A stretch of 64,000 nt of DNA from JADJVL01 sp046331545 (GCA_046331545.1 JAXLQR010000002.1:1488001-1552000), one strand, 5' to 3'. Numbered from the stretch's first letter, positions 43,831 to 52,532 are shown. The notes: generated by a model from the letters alone, not told the origin. Numbers and translations are program-made.

Positions 43831-45750
43831 TTAGCCGAGGCCCTGCCGGAATTTTCGGATCCGCGCCACCAGGGCCTCGGCGCTCAATCCCTCCTCCTCC
43901 ATGAGCCGCTTGGGATCCCCGTGGCTCACGATGCGGTCCGGGACCGCGCACCGGAGCAGGGGCCGGGCCAGACCGCCGTCCGCCAGGGCCTCCAGCACCG
44001 CGGCGCTGAACCCGCCCGGCGCGCAGCCCTCCTCCAGGGTCACGACGCCCCGAACCTTGGCGGCCTGGGCCAGGATGAGCTCCGCGTCGAGGGGCTTGAG
44101 GAAGCGGGCATTGACCACCGCGCACTCGAGGCCCTCCCCGGCCAGGGCCTCGGCGGCCTTGAGGGCCGCGGGCACCATGGCGCCGATGGCGGCCAGGAGC
44201 AGGTCCCCGCCCTCCCGCAGCAGCTCGCCCTGGCCGATGGGCAGGGCGGAGATGGTCTCGTCCAGCGCGACCCCCAGCCCGTTGCCCCGGGGGTAGCGGA
44301 CAGCGGCGGGGTGCCCGCAGTAGATGCCGGTCATCAGCATCCGCCGGAGCTCGTTCTCGTCCTTGGGGGCCATGAGCACGATGTTGGGGATGCAGCGCAG
44401 GTAGGCCATGTCGTAGAGGCCGTGGTGGGTGGGGCCGTCGGCGCCGACGATGCCCGCCCGGTCCAGGGCGAAGGTCACCGGCAGGTCCTGGATGCAGACG
44501 TCGTGGACGACCTGGTCGAAGCCCCGCTGCAGGAAGGTGGAGTAGATGGCGGCCACCGGCCGCATGCCCTGGGCGGCGAGGCCGGCGGCGAAGGTCACCG
44601 CGTGCTGCTCCGCGATGCCCACGTCGTACATGCGGTCCGGGAAGGCCTTGGCGAAGATGTCGAGGCCGGTGCCGGTGTCCATGGCGGCGGTGATGCCCAC
44701 GATCTTCTCGTCATGCCTGGCCAGCTCCACCAGGGCCCTGCCGAAGACGGAGGTGTAGCTGGGCGGCGTGGGCTTCGAGGGGTCCACGGCGGGCTTCTTC
44801 ATCTCGCCGGCCTCGGCGTCGAAGGCGGTGACGCCGTGCCACTTCTGGCTGTCCTGCACCGCGGGCTCGTAGCCGTAGCCCTTCTTGGTCTGCACGTGGA
44901 GCAGGACCGGCCCGTCCTCCATGAGCTTCTTGGCGTCCTGGATGGCCTTCACGGTGGCGTTGACGTCATGGCCGTTCACCGGGCCCATGTAGCGGAAGCC
45001 CAGGTCCTCGAAGAGGAGGCCCGGCACCATGAGGCGCTTGATGCTCTCCTCGCTCCACTTGGCGGCCCTGGCCACGTTGCGGGAGACGGACTCCACCGGG
45101 ATGGCCTTGATGGTGGCCTCGATGCGGTCCCGCCAGCGGTTGTAGTACTGGCCGGACATGAGCTGGTTCAGGTAGCCCTGGAGCGAGCCCACGTTGGGGC
45201 TGATGCTCATGTCGTTGTCGTTGAGGATCACCAGGAAGCGCTTCGCCTTGAGGTAGCCGGCCTGGTTCAGGCCCTCGAAGGCCATGCCCGCGGTCATGGA
45301 GCCGTCCCCGATCACCGCCACGCAGCTGTGGTCCTGGTGCTGCATGTCCCGCGCCTTGGCCATCCCCAGCAGCGCGGAGATGCTGGTGCTGGCGTGGCCC
45401 GCGCCGAAGTGGTCGTAGGGGCTCTCGTCCCGCTTCAGGAAGCCCGCGAGGCCGTGGTGCTGGCGCAGCGTGGGGAAGCGGTCCTTGCGTCCGGTCAGGA
45501 TCTTGTGGGCATAGGCCTGGTGGCCCACGTCCCAGATGATCCGGTCGGTCAGGAAGTCGAACTCGTGGAAGAGGGCGACGGTGAGCTCGACCGTCCCCAG
45601 GTTCGAGCTGAAGTGCCCTCCGGTCTCGGCGATGGAGTCGATCAGGAAGCGGCGGACGTCCTCGGAGAGCTGCTCGAGCTGGGCCGGGGTGAACTGCCGG
45701 ATCGCCTGGGGGGCGGCGAGGGAGTCCAGGAGGGGGTAGCGGCTGGTCAC
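43831..45750 (-). CDS. dxs: 1-deoxy-D-xylulose-5-phosphate synthase
   Basis: 639 residues from the GTG at 45750, which overlaps the ispA stop as GTGA and gives the usual N-terminus TSRYPLLDSLAAPQAIRQ. An upstream ATG in frame would force a 76-bp overlap and add 24 unconserved residues. GDGSMTAGMAFE and the following NDND bind TPP, and the YDVGIAEQHAVTFAAG segment carries the catalytic Glu. First enzyme of the MEP isoprenoid pathway, from pyruvate and glyceraldehyde-3-phosphate. Confidence 0.96.
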   Translation of the reverse strand: MTSRYPLLDSLAAPQAIRQFTPAQLEQLSEDVRRFLIDSIAETGGHFSSNLGTVELTVALFHEFDFLTDRIIWDVGHQAYAHKILTGRKDRFPTLRQHHGLAGFLKRDESPYDHFGAGHASTSISALLGMAKARDMQHQDHSCVAVIGDGSMTAGMAFEGLNQAGYLKAKRFLVILNDNDMSISPNVGSLQGYLNQLMSGQYYNRWRDRIEATIKAIPVESVSRNVARAAKWSEESIKRLMVPGLLFEDLGFRYMGPVNGHDVNATVKAIQDAKKLMEDGPVLLHVQTKKGYGYEPAVQDSQKWHGVTAFDAEAGEMKKPAVDPSKPTPPSYTSVFGRALVELARHDEKIVGITAAMDTGTGLDIFAKAFPDRMYDVGIAEQHAVTFAAGLAAQGMRPVAAIYSTFLQRGFDQVVHDVCIQDLPVTFALDRAGIVGADGPTHHGLYDMAYLRCIPNIVLMAPKDENELRRMLMTGIYCGHPAAVRYPRGNGLGVALDETISALPIGQGELLREGGDLLLAAIGAMVPAALKAAEALAGEGLECAVVNARFLKPLDAELILAQAAKVRGVVTLEEGCAPGGFSAAVLEALADGGLARPLLRCAVPDRIVSHGDPKRLMEEEGLSAEALVARIRKFRQGLG

Positions 45751-46649
45751 GCCGCCCTTGTTTCCAAGTACCTGGCCCAGGCCTGCAGCGAGCTGGGACT
45801 GGGAAGGGACTGCAGCTGACATACGGCACGCTCCGTGGCTTCCTGCAAAGCCTTTCGGGCACCGTCGAGGCCCAGGAACGCAGGGTAGGTGATTTTACCC
45901 TTGCCGCTGTCTTTTCCCGCACGTTTACCGAGGGTCGACGCGTCGGAGGTGGCGTCCAGGATGTCGTCCTGGATCTGGAACGCGAGCCCCAGCGCGGCTC
46001 CGGCCTCCCGGAGCCGCGCGATCTGGGCCTCCGTGCCGCCGCCGAGGATGCCTCCCAATTCGAGGGAGGCCCGGAGCAGGGCCCCGGTCTTCAGCCGGTG
46101 GATGGCCTGGAGCCGGGCGAGGTCGTAGCCCCGGCCTTCCCGGGTGAGGGCCTCGCCCTCGAGGTCGAGGGCCTGCCCGCCCACCATGCCCCGCCACCCG
46201 GCGGCCTCGGCGAGCACGGTGACCGCCCGGAGGCGCCACTCGGCGGGCGCCGCCCCGTCCCCCGCGAGGATCCCGAAGGCCTCCGTGAGCAGCCCGTCCC
46301 CGGCCAGGATGGCGTGGGCCTCCCCGAAGGCGATGTGGCAGGTGGGCTTGCCCCGGCGCAGGTCGTCGTCGTCCATGGCGGGGAGGTCGTCGTGGACCAG
46401 GGAATAGGTGTGCACCAGCTCCAGGGCCACGGCGGCGGGAAGGGCGGCCTCGGCCTCCCCGCCCACGCACTCCGCCGCCAGCATGCACAGCACCGGGCGC
46501 ACCCGCTTCCCGCCGGCGGAGAGGCTGTAGCGCATGGCCTCGGCGAGGCGGGCGGCCTCCCCGCCCTCGAAGGGGGCGAGCAGCCGGCCTTCGAGGAGCG
46601 GCAGCAGGCGGTCCAGGTCCTGGCGGACCGCCTCCGCCGGCCCGGTCAC
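45747..46649 (-). CDS. ispA: Farnesyl/geranyl diphosphate synthase
   Basis: 300 residues. The first Asp-rich motif DDLPAMDDDDLRRGKPT and the second DDILD with a basic KR segment are intact, and LSAGGKRVRPVLC binds the pyrophosphate. Condenses IPP with allylic substrates to FPP, feeding quinone, undecaprenyl and carotenoid synthesis. Its start overlaps the xseB stop by 4 bp and its end overlaps dxs. Confidence 0.95.
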   Translation of the reverse strand: MTGPAEAVRQDLDRLLPLLEGRLLAPFEGGEAARLAEAMRYSLSAGGKRVRPVLCMLAAECVGGEAEAALPAAVALELVHTYSLVHDDLPAMDDDDLRRGKPTCHIAFGEAHAILAGDGLLTEAFGILAGDGAAPAEWRLRAVTVLAEAAGWRGMVGGQALDLEGEALTREGRGYDLARLQAIHRLKTGALLRASLELGGILGGGTEAQIARLREAGAALGLAFQIQDDILDATSDASTLGKRAGKDSGKGKITYPAFLGLDGARKALQEATERAVCQLQSLPSPSSLQAWARYLETRAA

Positions 46650-46897
46650 GCCTCGTCCTCCCCGGACCCCGCCTCCAGGGGCTCGACGCGATACTCGCCC
46701 TGGAGCCCCGTCTTCAGGACCTCCACCCGGCGCTGGGCCTGGGCGAGCTGCGCCTGGAGGTCCTGGCTGAGCTTCACGCCCTCCTCGAAGCGCGCCAGCG
46801 CCTCCTCCAGGGAGAGCTGGCCTCCCTCGAGCTGCTGGACCAGCGCCTCGAGGCGGTCGAGGCCGTCATCGAAGGAGGGGGCGGGCTGGCTCGCCAC
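46646..46897 (-). CDS. xseB: Exodeoxyribonuclease VII small subunit
   Basis: 83 residues. The helical hairpin FDDGLDRLEALVQQLEGGQLSLEEALARFEEGV is the family pattern, with a short acidic tail. It pairs with XseA (not in this window) to degrade single-stranded DNA. The xseB-ispA-dxs order is found across many bacteria. The ATG is 7 bp after the DUF4412 gene stop. Confidence 0.92.
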   Translation of the reverse strand: MASQPAPSFDDGLDRLEALVQQLEGGQLSLEEALARFEEGVKLSQDLQAQLAQAQRRVEVLKTGLQGEYRVEPLEAGSGEDEA

Positions 46898-46904
46898 CGG
46901 AGGC

Positions 46905-47636
46905 CTAGCGGTTGAAGGACTTGGCCATCTTCGCGCCCAGGTCCTCGGTCTTGTAGCCCTCGGGAAGGGCGAAGGCGGCGGCCGGCACCGGCCCCTCCTT
47001 CACTTCCGTGGCCTCGGTGGTGGTCTCCCCGACCATGGGCAGCACGGTGCGGGTCTTGAGGGCGACGCCCTGGATCTTGGCCATCTCCTCCCCCACCTTC
47101 CGCATGCCCGCGGCCGCGGGGCCCACGGCGCCCATCAGGTTCCGGACCTTCAGGAAGCGGGAGTAGGCCACCGCCGGGATCGGGGGCCGCAGGGTGGGAT
47201 CGTTGCTCGTCTCGAAGACGGACTTGCCCATGGTGATGGTCCACTTCCGGCAGTTCCTCCCGGCCACGACCTCCTTGCCGCCGTCCTCCACGTGGACCTC
47301 CGTGTCGCCGCCCCCCGGCATCATCTTCAGCGCGAAGGGGGGCATGTCCTTCAGCATCTTCGCCGCGCCCTCCGCCATGGCCTCCATGTCGTCCCAGGCC
47401 AGCTTCTGGACGAGCTTCTTCTTGTGGTCGATGAGGTAGGTGACGCCCTTCTCGTAGTCCACCAGGGTGTCGGTGCCGGCGGGGTTGTTGATCCGCATGA
47501 ACTTCGAGGACCAGAGGTGGGTCTGGACGCCGTCGTTCATCCGGCCCGTGGCCTTGAAGGTGATGCTGAGGTCGCCGGCCAGGGCCTGGGCGGCCAGGAC
47601 GGCGGACAGGGCGGCCAGCCTGAGGGAGCGGAACAT
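46905..47636 (-). CDS. Secreted DUF4412 protein
   Basis: 243 residues from the ATG behind GGAGG. A signal peptide (LRLAALSAVLAAQALA) is followed by GDLSITFKATGRMND, a VDYEKGVTYLIDHKKK segment and a C-terminal PEGYKTEDL, matching the DUF4412 family of periplasmic beta-rich proteins of unknown role. First gene of the xseB-ispA-dxs run. Confidence 0.75.
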   Translation of the reverse strand: MFRSLRLAALSAVLAAQALAGDLSITFKATGRMNDGVQTHLWSSKFMRINNPAGTDTLVDYEKGVTYLIDHKKKLVQKLAWDDMEAMAEGAAKMLKDMPPFALKMMPGGGDTEVHVEDGGKEVVAGRNCRKWTITMGKSVFETSNDPTLRPPIPAVAYSRFLKVRNLMGAVGPAAAGMRKVGEEMAKIQGVALKTRTVLPMVGETTTEATEVKEGPVPAAAFALPEGYKTEDLGAKMAKSFNR

Positions 47637-47721
47637 GGGAGCCTCCGGAAGTACCTGGGAAGGGTAGCCCGCGGACGGCCTCCGGGGCCAGTCCTGTAAT
47701 CTCGAGTCAGGGAGGGTTGCC

Positions 47722-49122
47722 ATGGCGCGTGTGCTGGTGGTGGACGACAGCCGGGAGACCTGCGACCTCCTGGAGGAGCTGCTGGGGGAGCTGGAGCTGG
47801 AGGTGGTGAAGGCCACCAAGCCCGACGACGCGATCCAGAAGCTCAACGGCGGCGGCTTCGACCTCATGCTCTCCGACATCAACCTGGAGGCCCGGCTGGA
47901 CGGCCTGGACCTCCTCCGCGCGGCCAAGCCCCTCGGCGTCGAGACCATCCTGCTCACCGGCTTCGGCACCATCGAGAAGGCCCTGGAGGCCGTCCGCGAG
48001 GGCGCCTTCGACTTCCTCTCCAAGCCCTGGAACAACGAGGAGCTGAAGGCCCTCGTGAAGCGGGCGCTCGTGCGCAAGGAGGGAAGCGGGCAGAAGTCCG
48101 AACGGAAGGCGCCCCGCAGCCTGATGATCGGGAGCAGCCCCCGGATGATGGAGGTCTACAAGACCATCGCCTCCCTCCAGAACTCCCGGGCCACCGTGCT
48201 GATCATCGGCGAGAGCGGCACGGGCAAGGAGCTGGTGGCCCAGACGATCCACCAGAGCAGCGACCGCAAGGACCGGCCCTTCGTGGCGGTGAACTGCGGG
48301 GCCCTCACGGAGACCCTGCTGGAATCCGAGCTCTTCGGCCACGCCAAGGGATCCTTCACCGGCGCCATCAGCGACAAGAAGGGCCTCTTCGAGGAGGCCA
48401 GCGGCGGCACGATCTTCCTGGACGAGATCGGGGAGACCTCGCCGAGCTTCCAGGTCCGGCTCCTCCGCGTCCTCCAGGAGCAGGAGGTCCGCCGGGTGGG
48501 CGCGAACCGGACCGTGAAGGTGGACATCCGGGTCATCGCGGCGACCAACAAGGACCTCGCCCAGCTCGTGAAGGAAGGCCGGTTCCGGGAGGACCTCTAC
48601 TACCGGCTCAGCGTGGTGGAGATCCGCGTCCCCGCCCTGCGGGAACGGTGGACGAAGGACGACAAGGGCCGGGTCGTCTCGGACGTGTCCCTCCTGCTGG
48701 ACCACTTCCTCGCCGAGGCCTCCCAGAAGGACCGCGTGGAGTACTCCATCCGGCCCGACGCCCGCGCCCAGCTCGAGGCCTATTCCTGGCCCGGGAACGT
48801 GCGGGAGATGGGCAATGTCGTCGAGCACCTCACCCAGCTCAGCCGGGGCCGGGAGATCACGCCGGAGGACCTGCCCGTCAAGGTGAGGGAGGAGAACCGG
48901 GGCAAGGACCTGCGGACCCCCATGGCCCCGGCCCCCCTGCTGGAGCTCATCGAGGGCTGGAACCACCTGCCGAGCCTCGACGAGCTGGAGAAGCGCTACA
49001 TCCAGGTCCTCCTCAAGCACGAATCCCGGAAGAGCCGGATCGCCGAGATCCTCGGGAAGGACCGGACCACCCTCTACCGGAAGCTGAAGGACCTGGGCCT
49101 CGGGGATGGCGAGGAGGCCTGA
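47722..49122 (+). CDS. Sigma-54-dependent response regulator, NtrC family
   Basis: 466 residues. A receiver domain (1-118) with phospho-acceptor Asp in LMLSDINLE and TGFGT/KPW positions, a AAA+ domain (about 135-370) with Walker A GESGTGKE, the sigma-54-contact loop as GSFTGA rather than GAFTGA, Walker B LDEIGE, and the arginine finger region. It ends with a Fis-type helix-turn-helix (SRIAEILGKDRTTLYRKL). It activates sigma-54 promoters after phosphorylation. No cognate histidine kinase is adjacent. Confidence 0.93.
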   Translation: MARVLVVDDSRETCDLLEELLGELELEVVKATKPDDAIQKLNGGGFDLMLSDINLEARLDGLDLLRAAKPLGVETILLTGFGTIEKALEAVREGAFDFLSKPWNNEELKALVKRALVRKEGSGQKSERKAPRSLMIGSSPRMMEVYKTIASLQNSRATVLIIGESGTGKELVAQTIHQSSDRKDRPFVAVNCGALTETLLESELFGHAKGSFTGAISDKKGLFEEASGGTIFLDEIGETSPSFQVRLLRVLQEQEVRRVGANRTVKVDIRVIAATNKDLAQLVKEGRFREDLYYRLSVVEIRVPALRERWTKDDKGRVVSDVSLLLDHFLAEASQKDRVEYSIRPDARAQLEAYSWPGNVREMGNVVEHLTQLSRGREITPEDLPVKVREENRGKDLRTPMAPAPLLELIEGWNHLPSLDELEKRYIQVLLKHESRKSRIAEILGKDRTTLYRKLKDLGLGDGEEA

Positions 49123-49287
49123 GCCCCGGGATGATGCAGAATGGAACCATGTTGCAGATTACAACAGGTCCACCCCAGGTTCCAGAATGCTTTAGCCTTT
49201 GCGAATCAACTATTTGGTGAATGGCGTAAATCCTGCTGTGGTCAGGGATTCCGGCCGTGCCGGTCAACCCTTTATCAGGAGAATCCC

Positions 49288-49701
49288 ATGAACAAGCTCG
49301 CTGCCCTGCTCGTGGCTGCCGCGCTCGTCAGCCCCGTCTTCGCCGGCGACAAGACCCCGGAGACCAAGCCCGAGGCCAAGAAGGTCGAGACCAAGAAGGC
49401 CGCCAAGAAGGCCGTCGAGAAGAAGGACGAGGCCGCCAAGAAGTCGGCCCTGAGCCTCGACGACAAGAAGATGGCCCCCAAGGCCGACGACAAGAAGGCC
49501 GCCCCCAAGGCCGAGGAGAAGAAGGCCGAGGCCGCTCCCGCCGAGGGCAAGAAGCACCACAAGAAGCACAAGAAGGCCGCCAAGGCCGAGGCCGCTCCCG
49601 CCAAGTCCGCGATGACCGCCGACGAGAAGAAGGCCGAGCCCAAGAAGGGCAAGAAGAAGGCCGCCAAGGCCGAGGAGAAGAAGGAGGAGAAGAAGAACTA
49701 A
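49288..49701 (+). CDS. Lysine/alanine-rich secreted protein
   Basis: 137 residues from the ATG with AGGAG seven bases upstream. A signal peptide (1-19, LAALLVAAALVSPVFAG) is followed by a low-complexity mature part built of repeated K-K-A, E-K-K and K-A-E triads, with a KKHHKKHKK cluster, a predicted helix. The composition resembles histone H1 tails or TolA-like spacers, but the signal peptide argues for a periplasmic or surface location. The preceding 165 bp are markedly AT-richer and must hold the promoter. Has its own terminator. Confidence 0.65.
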   Translation: MNKLAALLVAAALVSPVFAGDKTPETKPEAKKVETKKAAKKAVEKKDEAAKKSALSLDDKKMAPKADDKKAAPKAEEKKAEAAPAEGKKHHKKHKKAAKAEAAPAKSAMTADEKKAEPKKGKKKAAKAEEKKEEKKN

Positions 49702-49721
49702 GCGTTCTTCCTCCCCCTGCT

Positions 49722-49745
49722 GGACGGGCCCGGAAGGGCCCGTCC
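49722..49745 (+). terminator. Terminator after the lysine-rich gene
   Basis: GGACGGGCCC, loop GGAA, GGGCCCGTCC: a perfect 10-bp stem followed by TTCGTTT, 20 bp after the stop at 49701. Confidence 0.85.
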
Positions 49746-49866
49746 TTCGTTTGGGGGGCCCCGGGCCCGGCTCTCCGCCCGCGCCCCCCCGCCTCGCCCG
49801 CGGAGCGCGGCTGGACCTGGCCAAATGCGGTATGCTCAGGTCTCGCATCCCGCTTGGAGGTCCCTC

Positions 49867-50364
49867 GTGGCCAAACTCGATCTCGTCATGTTCGAGGAGG
49901 AGTTCAGGCAGCTCCAGGACATCATCGGCCGACTCCAGAAGGATGCCTCCGCGAAGGTCGTGTTCCTCGTCGACAAGAACGGCCAGCAGATCGCCGCCGC
50001 GGGGGACGTGCACAGCATCGACGCCACCAGCCTCGCCTCCCTCACCGCCGGCAACGTGGCCGCCACGGACGGGCTCGCCAAGCTGATCGGGGAGAAGGAG
50101 TTCAGCCTGCTCTTCCACGAGGGGGAGAAGGACAACCTGCACATCAGCATCGTGGGCAAGCGCGGCATCCTGGTGGTCATCTTCGACCAGAGCTCCAGCC
50201 TCGCCCTCGTGCGCCTCCGGGTGAAGAAGACCTCCCGGGAGCTGCTCGAGATCTTCGAGCGCGTCGAGCAGCGCGCCCAGAGCGAGAGCTCCAGCACCAC
50301 GAAGTTCGAAAGCCCCTTCTCGGAGATCACCGACGAGGACATCGACAAGCTGTTCGGCGACTGA
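49867..50364 (+). CDS. mglB: MglB, roadblock-domain GTPase-activating protein
   Basis: 165 residues from a GTG eight bases after GGAGG. The roadblock/LC7 core spans most of the protein (VVFLVDKNGQQIAAAGD, SLASLTAGNVAATDGLAKL, VVIFDQSSSLALVRLR), ending in an acidic, flexible tail (EITDEDIDKLFGD). In Myxococcus and Thermus it is the GAP of MglA and helps set cell polarity. It sits 55 bp upstream of mglA. Confidence 0.9.
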   Translation: MAKLDLVMFEEEFRQLQDIIGRLQKDASAKVVFLVDKNGQQIAAAGDVHSIDATSLASLTAGNVAATDGLAKLIGEKEFSLLFHEGEKDNLHISIVGKRGILVVIFDQSSSLALVRLRVKKTSRELLEIFERVEQRAQSESSSTTKFESPFSEITDEDIDKLFGD

Positions 50365-50419
50365 AGGCACTTCCACGCAGCTCCCACCCTGAAGCCAACG
50401 CTGGACCCGGGCGCCCTCC

Positions 50420-51004
50420 ATGACCTTCATCAACTACGCATCCCGCGAGATCAACTGCAAGATCGTCTACTACGGCCCGGGGCTCTGCGGGAAGACGACC
50501 AACATCCAGTGGATCCACGAGCAGGCGAACCCCGAGAAGCGGGGCAAGCTGGTGAGCCTGGCCACGGAGACCGACCGCACCCTCTTCTTCGACTTCCTGC
50601 CCCTGGACATGGGCACCGTGAAGGGCTTCAAGGTCCGCTTCCACCTCTACACCGTGCCTGGCCAGGTCTTCTACGACGCGAGCCGCAAGCTCATCCTCCG
50701 CGGGTGCGACGGCGTGATCTTCGTGGCGGACAGCCAGAAGCCGCGCATGGAGGCCAACATCGAGTCCATCGCCAACCTGGCGACGAACCTGAAGGACAAC
50801 GGCTTCGACATCCGCACCATCCCCTACGTCCTCCAGCTCAACAAGCGGGACATGCCCAGCGCCGCGCCCGTGGACGAGATGGAGCGCCTGCTCCGCTTCC
50901 GCAGCGAGCCCATGCTCGAGGCCATCGCCAGCCAGGGCGTCGGGGTGATCGAGACGCTGAAGGCCTGCGCCCGGCAGATCCTCATGGAACTGCAGAAGGG
51001 CTGA
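50420..51004 (+). CDS. mglA: MglA, Ras-like polarity GTPase
   Basis: 194 residues. P-loop YYGPGLCGKTTNIQW, switch segment with TETDRTLFFDFLP, TVPGQVFYDASRK (the MglA form of the G3 motif), and the base-specificity motif NKRD. The usual MglA length and composition. It regulates motility and polar localisation in the GTP-bound form. Overlaps the next gene by one base (TGATG). No clear ribosome site, so it may depend on mglB translation. Confidence 0.95.
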   Translation: MTFINYASREINCKIVYYGPGLCGKTTNIQWIHEQANPEKRGKLVSLATETDRTLFFDFLPLDMGTVKGFKVRFHLYTVPGQVFYDASRKLILRGCDGVIFVADSQKPRMEANIESIANLATNLKDNGFDIRTIPYVLQLNKRDMPSAAPVDEMERLLRFRSEPMLEAIASQGVGVIETLKACARQILMELQKG

Positions 51005-51375
51005 TGGCCACGCCGCGGGACCGGAACCTGGCCGAGGCCTTCGAGGCCCTCCAGGCCGTGGCCCTGGGCCTGCCGGAGGCCACCGAGGACTACCCCTGGG
51101 ACCACGTCGCCTGGAAGGTGCGCGGCAAGGCCTTCTGCTTCACCAACAAGCCCGGCGAGGACCTCCGCTTCAGCGTCAAGCTCCCCCACTCCAGCGGCGC
51201 GGCCCTGATGCTGCCCTTCGCGCAGCCCACGGGCTACGGGCTGGGCCGCAGCGGCTGGGTCACGGCCTCCTTCGACGGCCGCGCGAAGCCGCCGGTGGAC
51301 CTGCTGGCCTCCTGGCTCCTGGAGAGCTATCGGGCCGTGGCCCCCAAGCGCCTGTCGGCCCGCCTCCAGGGCTAG
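51004..51375 (+). CDS. MmcQ/YjbR family protein
   Basis: 123 residues. The fold is recognised from ALGLPEATEDYPWDHVAWKVRGKAFCF and YGLGRSGWVTASF, which match the double-wing YjbR/MmcQ family, described as DNA-binding-like but with unclear function. It begins inside the mglA stop, so it is probably translated with MglA. No link to polarity is known to me. Confidence 0.8.
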   Translation: MATPRDRNLAEAFEALQAVALGLPEATEDYPWDHVAWKVRGKAFCFTNKPGEDLRFSVKLPHSSGAALMLPFAQPTGYGLGRSGWVTASFDGRAKPPVDLLASWLLESYRAVAPKRLSARLQG

Positions 51376-51460
51376 CCGTCCCGCGTTGTGACCGGTGCCC
51401 GGGAGGTCGGGACGCCGGTCGCAACGGCGGGACCGTAGCATGGGGCCGCAGGAGGTTCCC

Positions 51461-51988
51461 ATGGCCACCCTCGCGTACAGGGGACAGACCGTCCACACCG
51501 CCGGCGAGCTCCCGACGCCCGGGCATCGCTGCCCGGAGTTCACGCTGCTGCGGCCCGACCTCTCGCCGCTGACCCTCTCGGATCTCGCCGGCCGGCGGGT
51601 GGTGCTCAACATCTTCCCGAGCCTCGACACCACCGTGTGCGCCCGGAGCGTCCTCGCCTTCGACGCCCGCTCCGGGGACGCGCCCAACGTGGAGATCCTG
51701 AACGTCTCCACCGACCTGCCCTTCGCCCAGCGCCGCTTCGCCGAGAGCACGGACCTCCGCGGGGTCTCCTTCGCCTCAACCTTCCGCAACTCCGACTTTG
51801 GCCGCGACTTCGGCGTGCTCATGGTGGACGGCCCCCTGCGCGGCCTGCTGGCCCGGGCCGTAGTGGTCCTCGACGAGCGCGGCACGGTGGTCCACGCCGA
51901 GCTCGTGCCGGAACTGACCTGCGAGGCGGACTACGACCGCGCCCTGGACGTGCTGCGCCACCCCGAGGTGGAGATGGTCCGGCGGTAG
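51461..51988 (+). CDS. tpx: Thiol peroxidase Tpx (atypical)
   Basis: 175 residues behind GGAGG. Peroxiredoxin of the Tpx class: PSLDTTVCARS with the peroxidatic Cys60, STDLPFAQRRF, and SFASTFRNSDFG. The resolving cysteine expected at about position 94 (RFC in E. coli) is Ala94 here. Other cysteines are Cys24 and Cys154. The enzyme may therefore act as a 1-Cys peroxidase or use another thiol. It reduces lipid and alkyl hydroperoxides in the periplasm or cytosol; no signal peptide is seen. Confidence 0.9.
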   Translation: MATLAYRGQTVHTAGELPTPGHRCPEFTLLRPDLSPLTLSDLAGRRVVLNIFPSLDTTVCARSVLAFDARSGDAPNVEILNVSTDLPFAQRRFAESTDLRGVSFASTFRNSDFGRDFGVLMVDGPLRGLLARAVVVLDERGTVVHAELVPELTCEADYDRALDVLRHPEVEMVRR

Positions 51989-51997
51989 GTCGCCGGG

Positions 51998-52522
51998 CTA
52001 CTGCGGGGCCGGCGGATCGACGAAGTCCTCGTCGTCGACCGCTGGATCCGGCGGCAGCTTCGCCAGCTCGGCCTTCACCAGGGCCTCGTGCTCCACCTCC
52101 TCCTCCCGCAGCTCCTGGAACAGTCCGCGCACCGACTCGTCCTTCACGGCGGGCAACGCCGCCTCGAAAAAGGTCCGCGCCTTCCGCTCCGAGCGCAGGG
52201 CGGAGCCCATCGCCTGCCGCGGCGTCATGAAGGCCCGGGCCTCGTCGTAGTCCGGCGCCTCGACGTCGAAGAGGGCCGACCCCGAGACGAGGCGCGGCGC
52301 GTCCCCGAACAGCTCCCGGCGGCGGACGGAGAGGGCCTCGCCGTGCTTCGCCTCGTTCTGGGCCATGAACCGGAAGAACCGCGCCGCCTCCGGGGTGCGG
52401 TGCTGGTCCATCTGGGCGGCGAACTCCTCGTAGCGCTCCCTCGCCTCGTCCTCGATGAGGATGGCCAGGTCCAGGGCGTCCAGGAGGGACAGGGTGGCGA
52501 GGTCGAGGCCGCGGATGGGCAT
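51998..52522 (-). CDS. Ferritin-like/rubrerythrin-type diiron protein
   Basis: 174 residues, all-helical. Two ExxH-type pairs (EDEARERYEEFA with NEAKHGEAL, and SERKARTFFEAA with EEEVEHEALV) fit a ferritin-like diiron four-helix bundle. No rubredoxin domain is attached. Probably peroxide reduction or iron handling; it is adjacent to the Tpx gene (convergent) and to the oxygen-sensitive KorAB, which fits an oxidative-stress role. Confidence 0.78.
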   Translation of the reverse strand: MPIRGLDLATLSLLDALDLAILIEDEARERYEEFAAQMDQHRTPEAARFFRFMAQNEAKHGEALSVRRRELFGDAPRLVSGSALFDVEAPDYDEARAFMTPRQAMGSALRSERKARTFFEAALPAVKDESVRGLFQELREEEVEHEALVKAELAKLPPDPAVDDEDFVDPPAPQ

Positions 52523-52532
52523 GGCCGCTCCT

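Noticed and set aside
45751..45822. 24-residue N-terminal extension of Dxs
   Set aside because: It would overlap ispA by 76 bp; the GTG at 45750 matches the family start and the coupling pattern.
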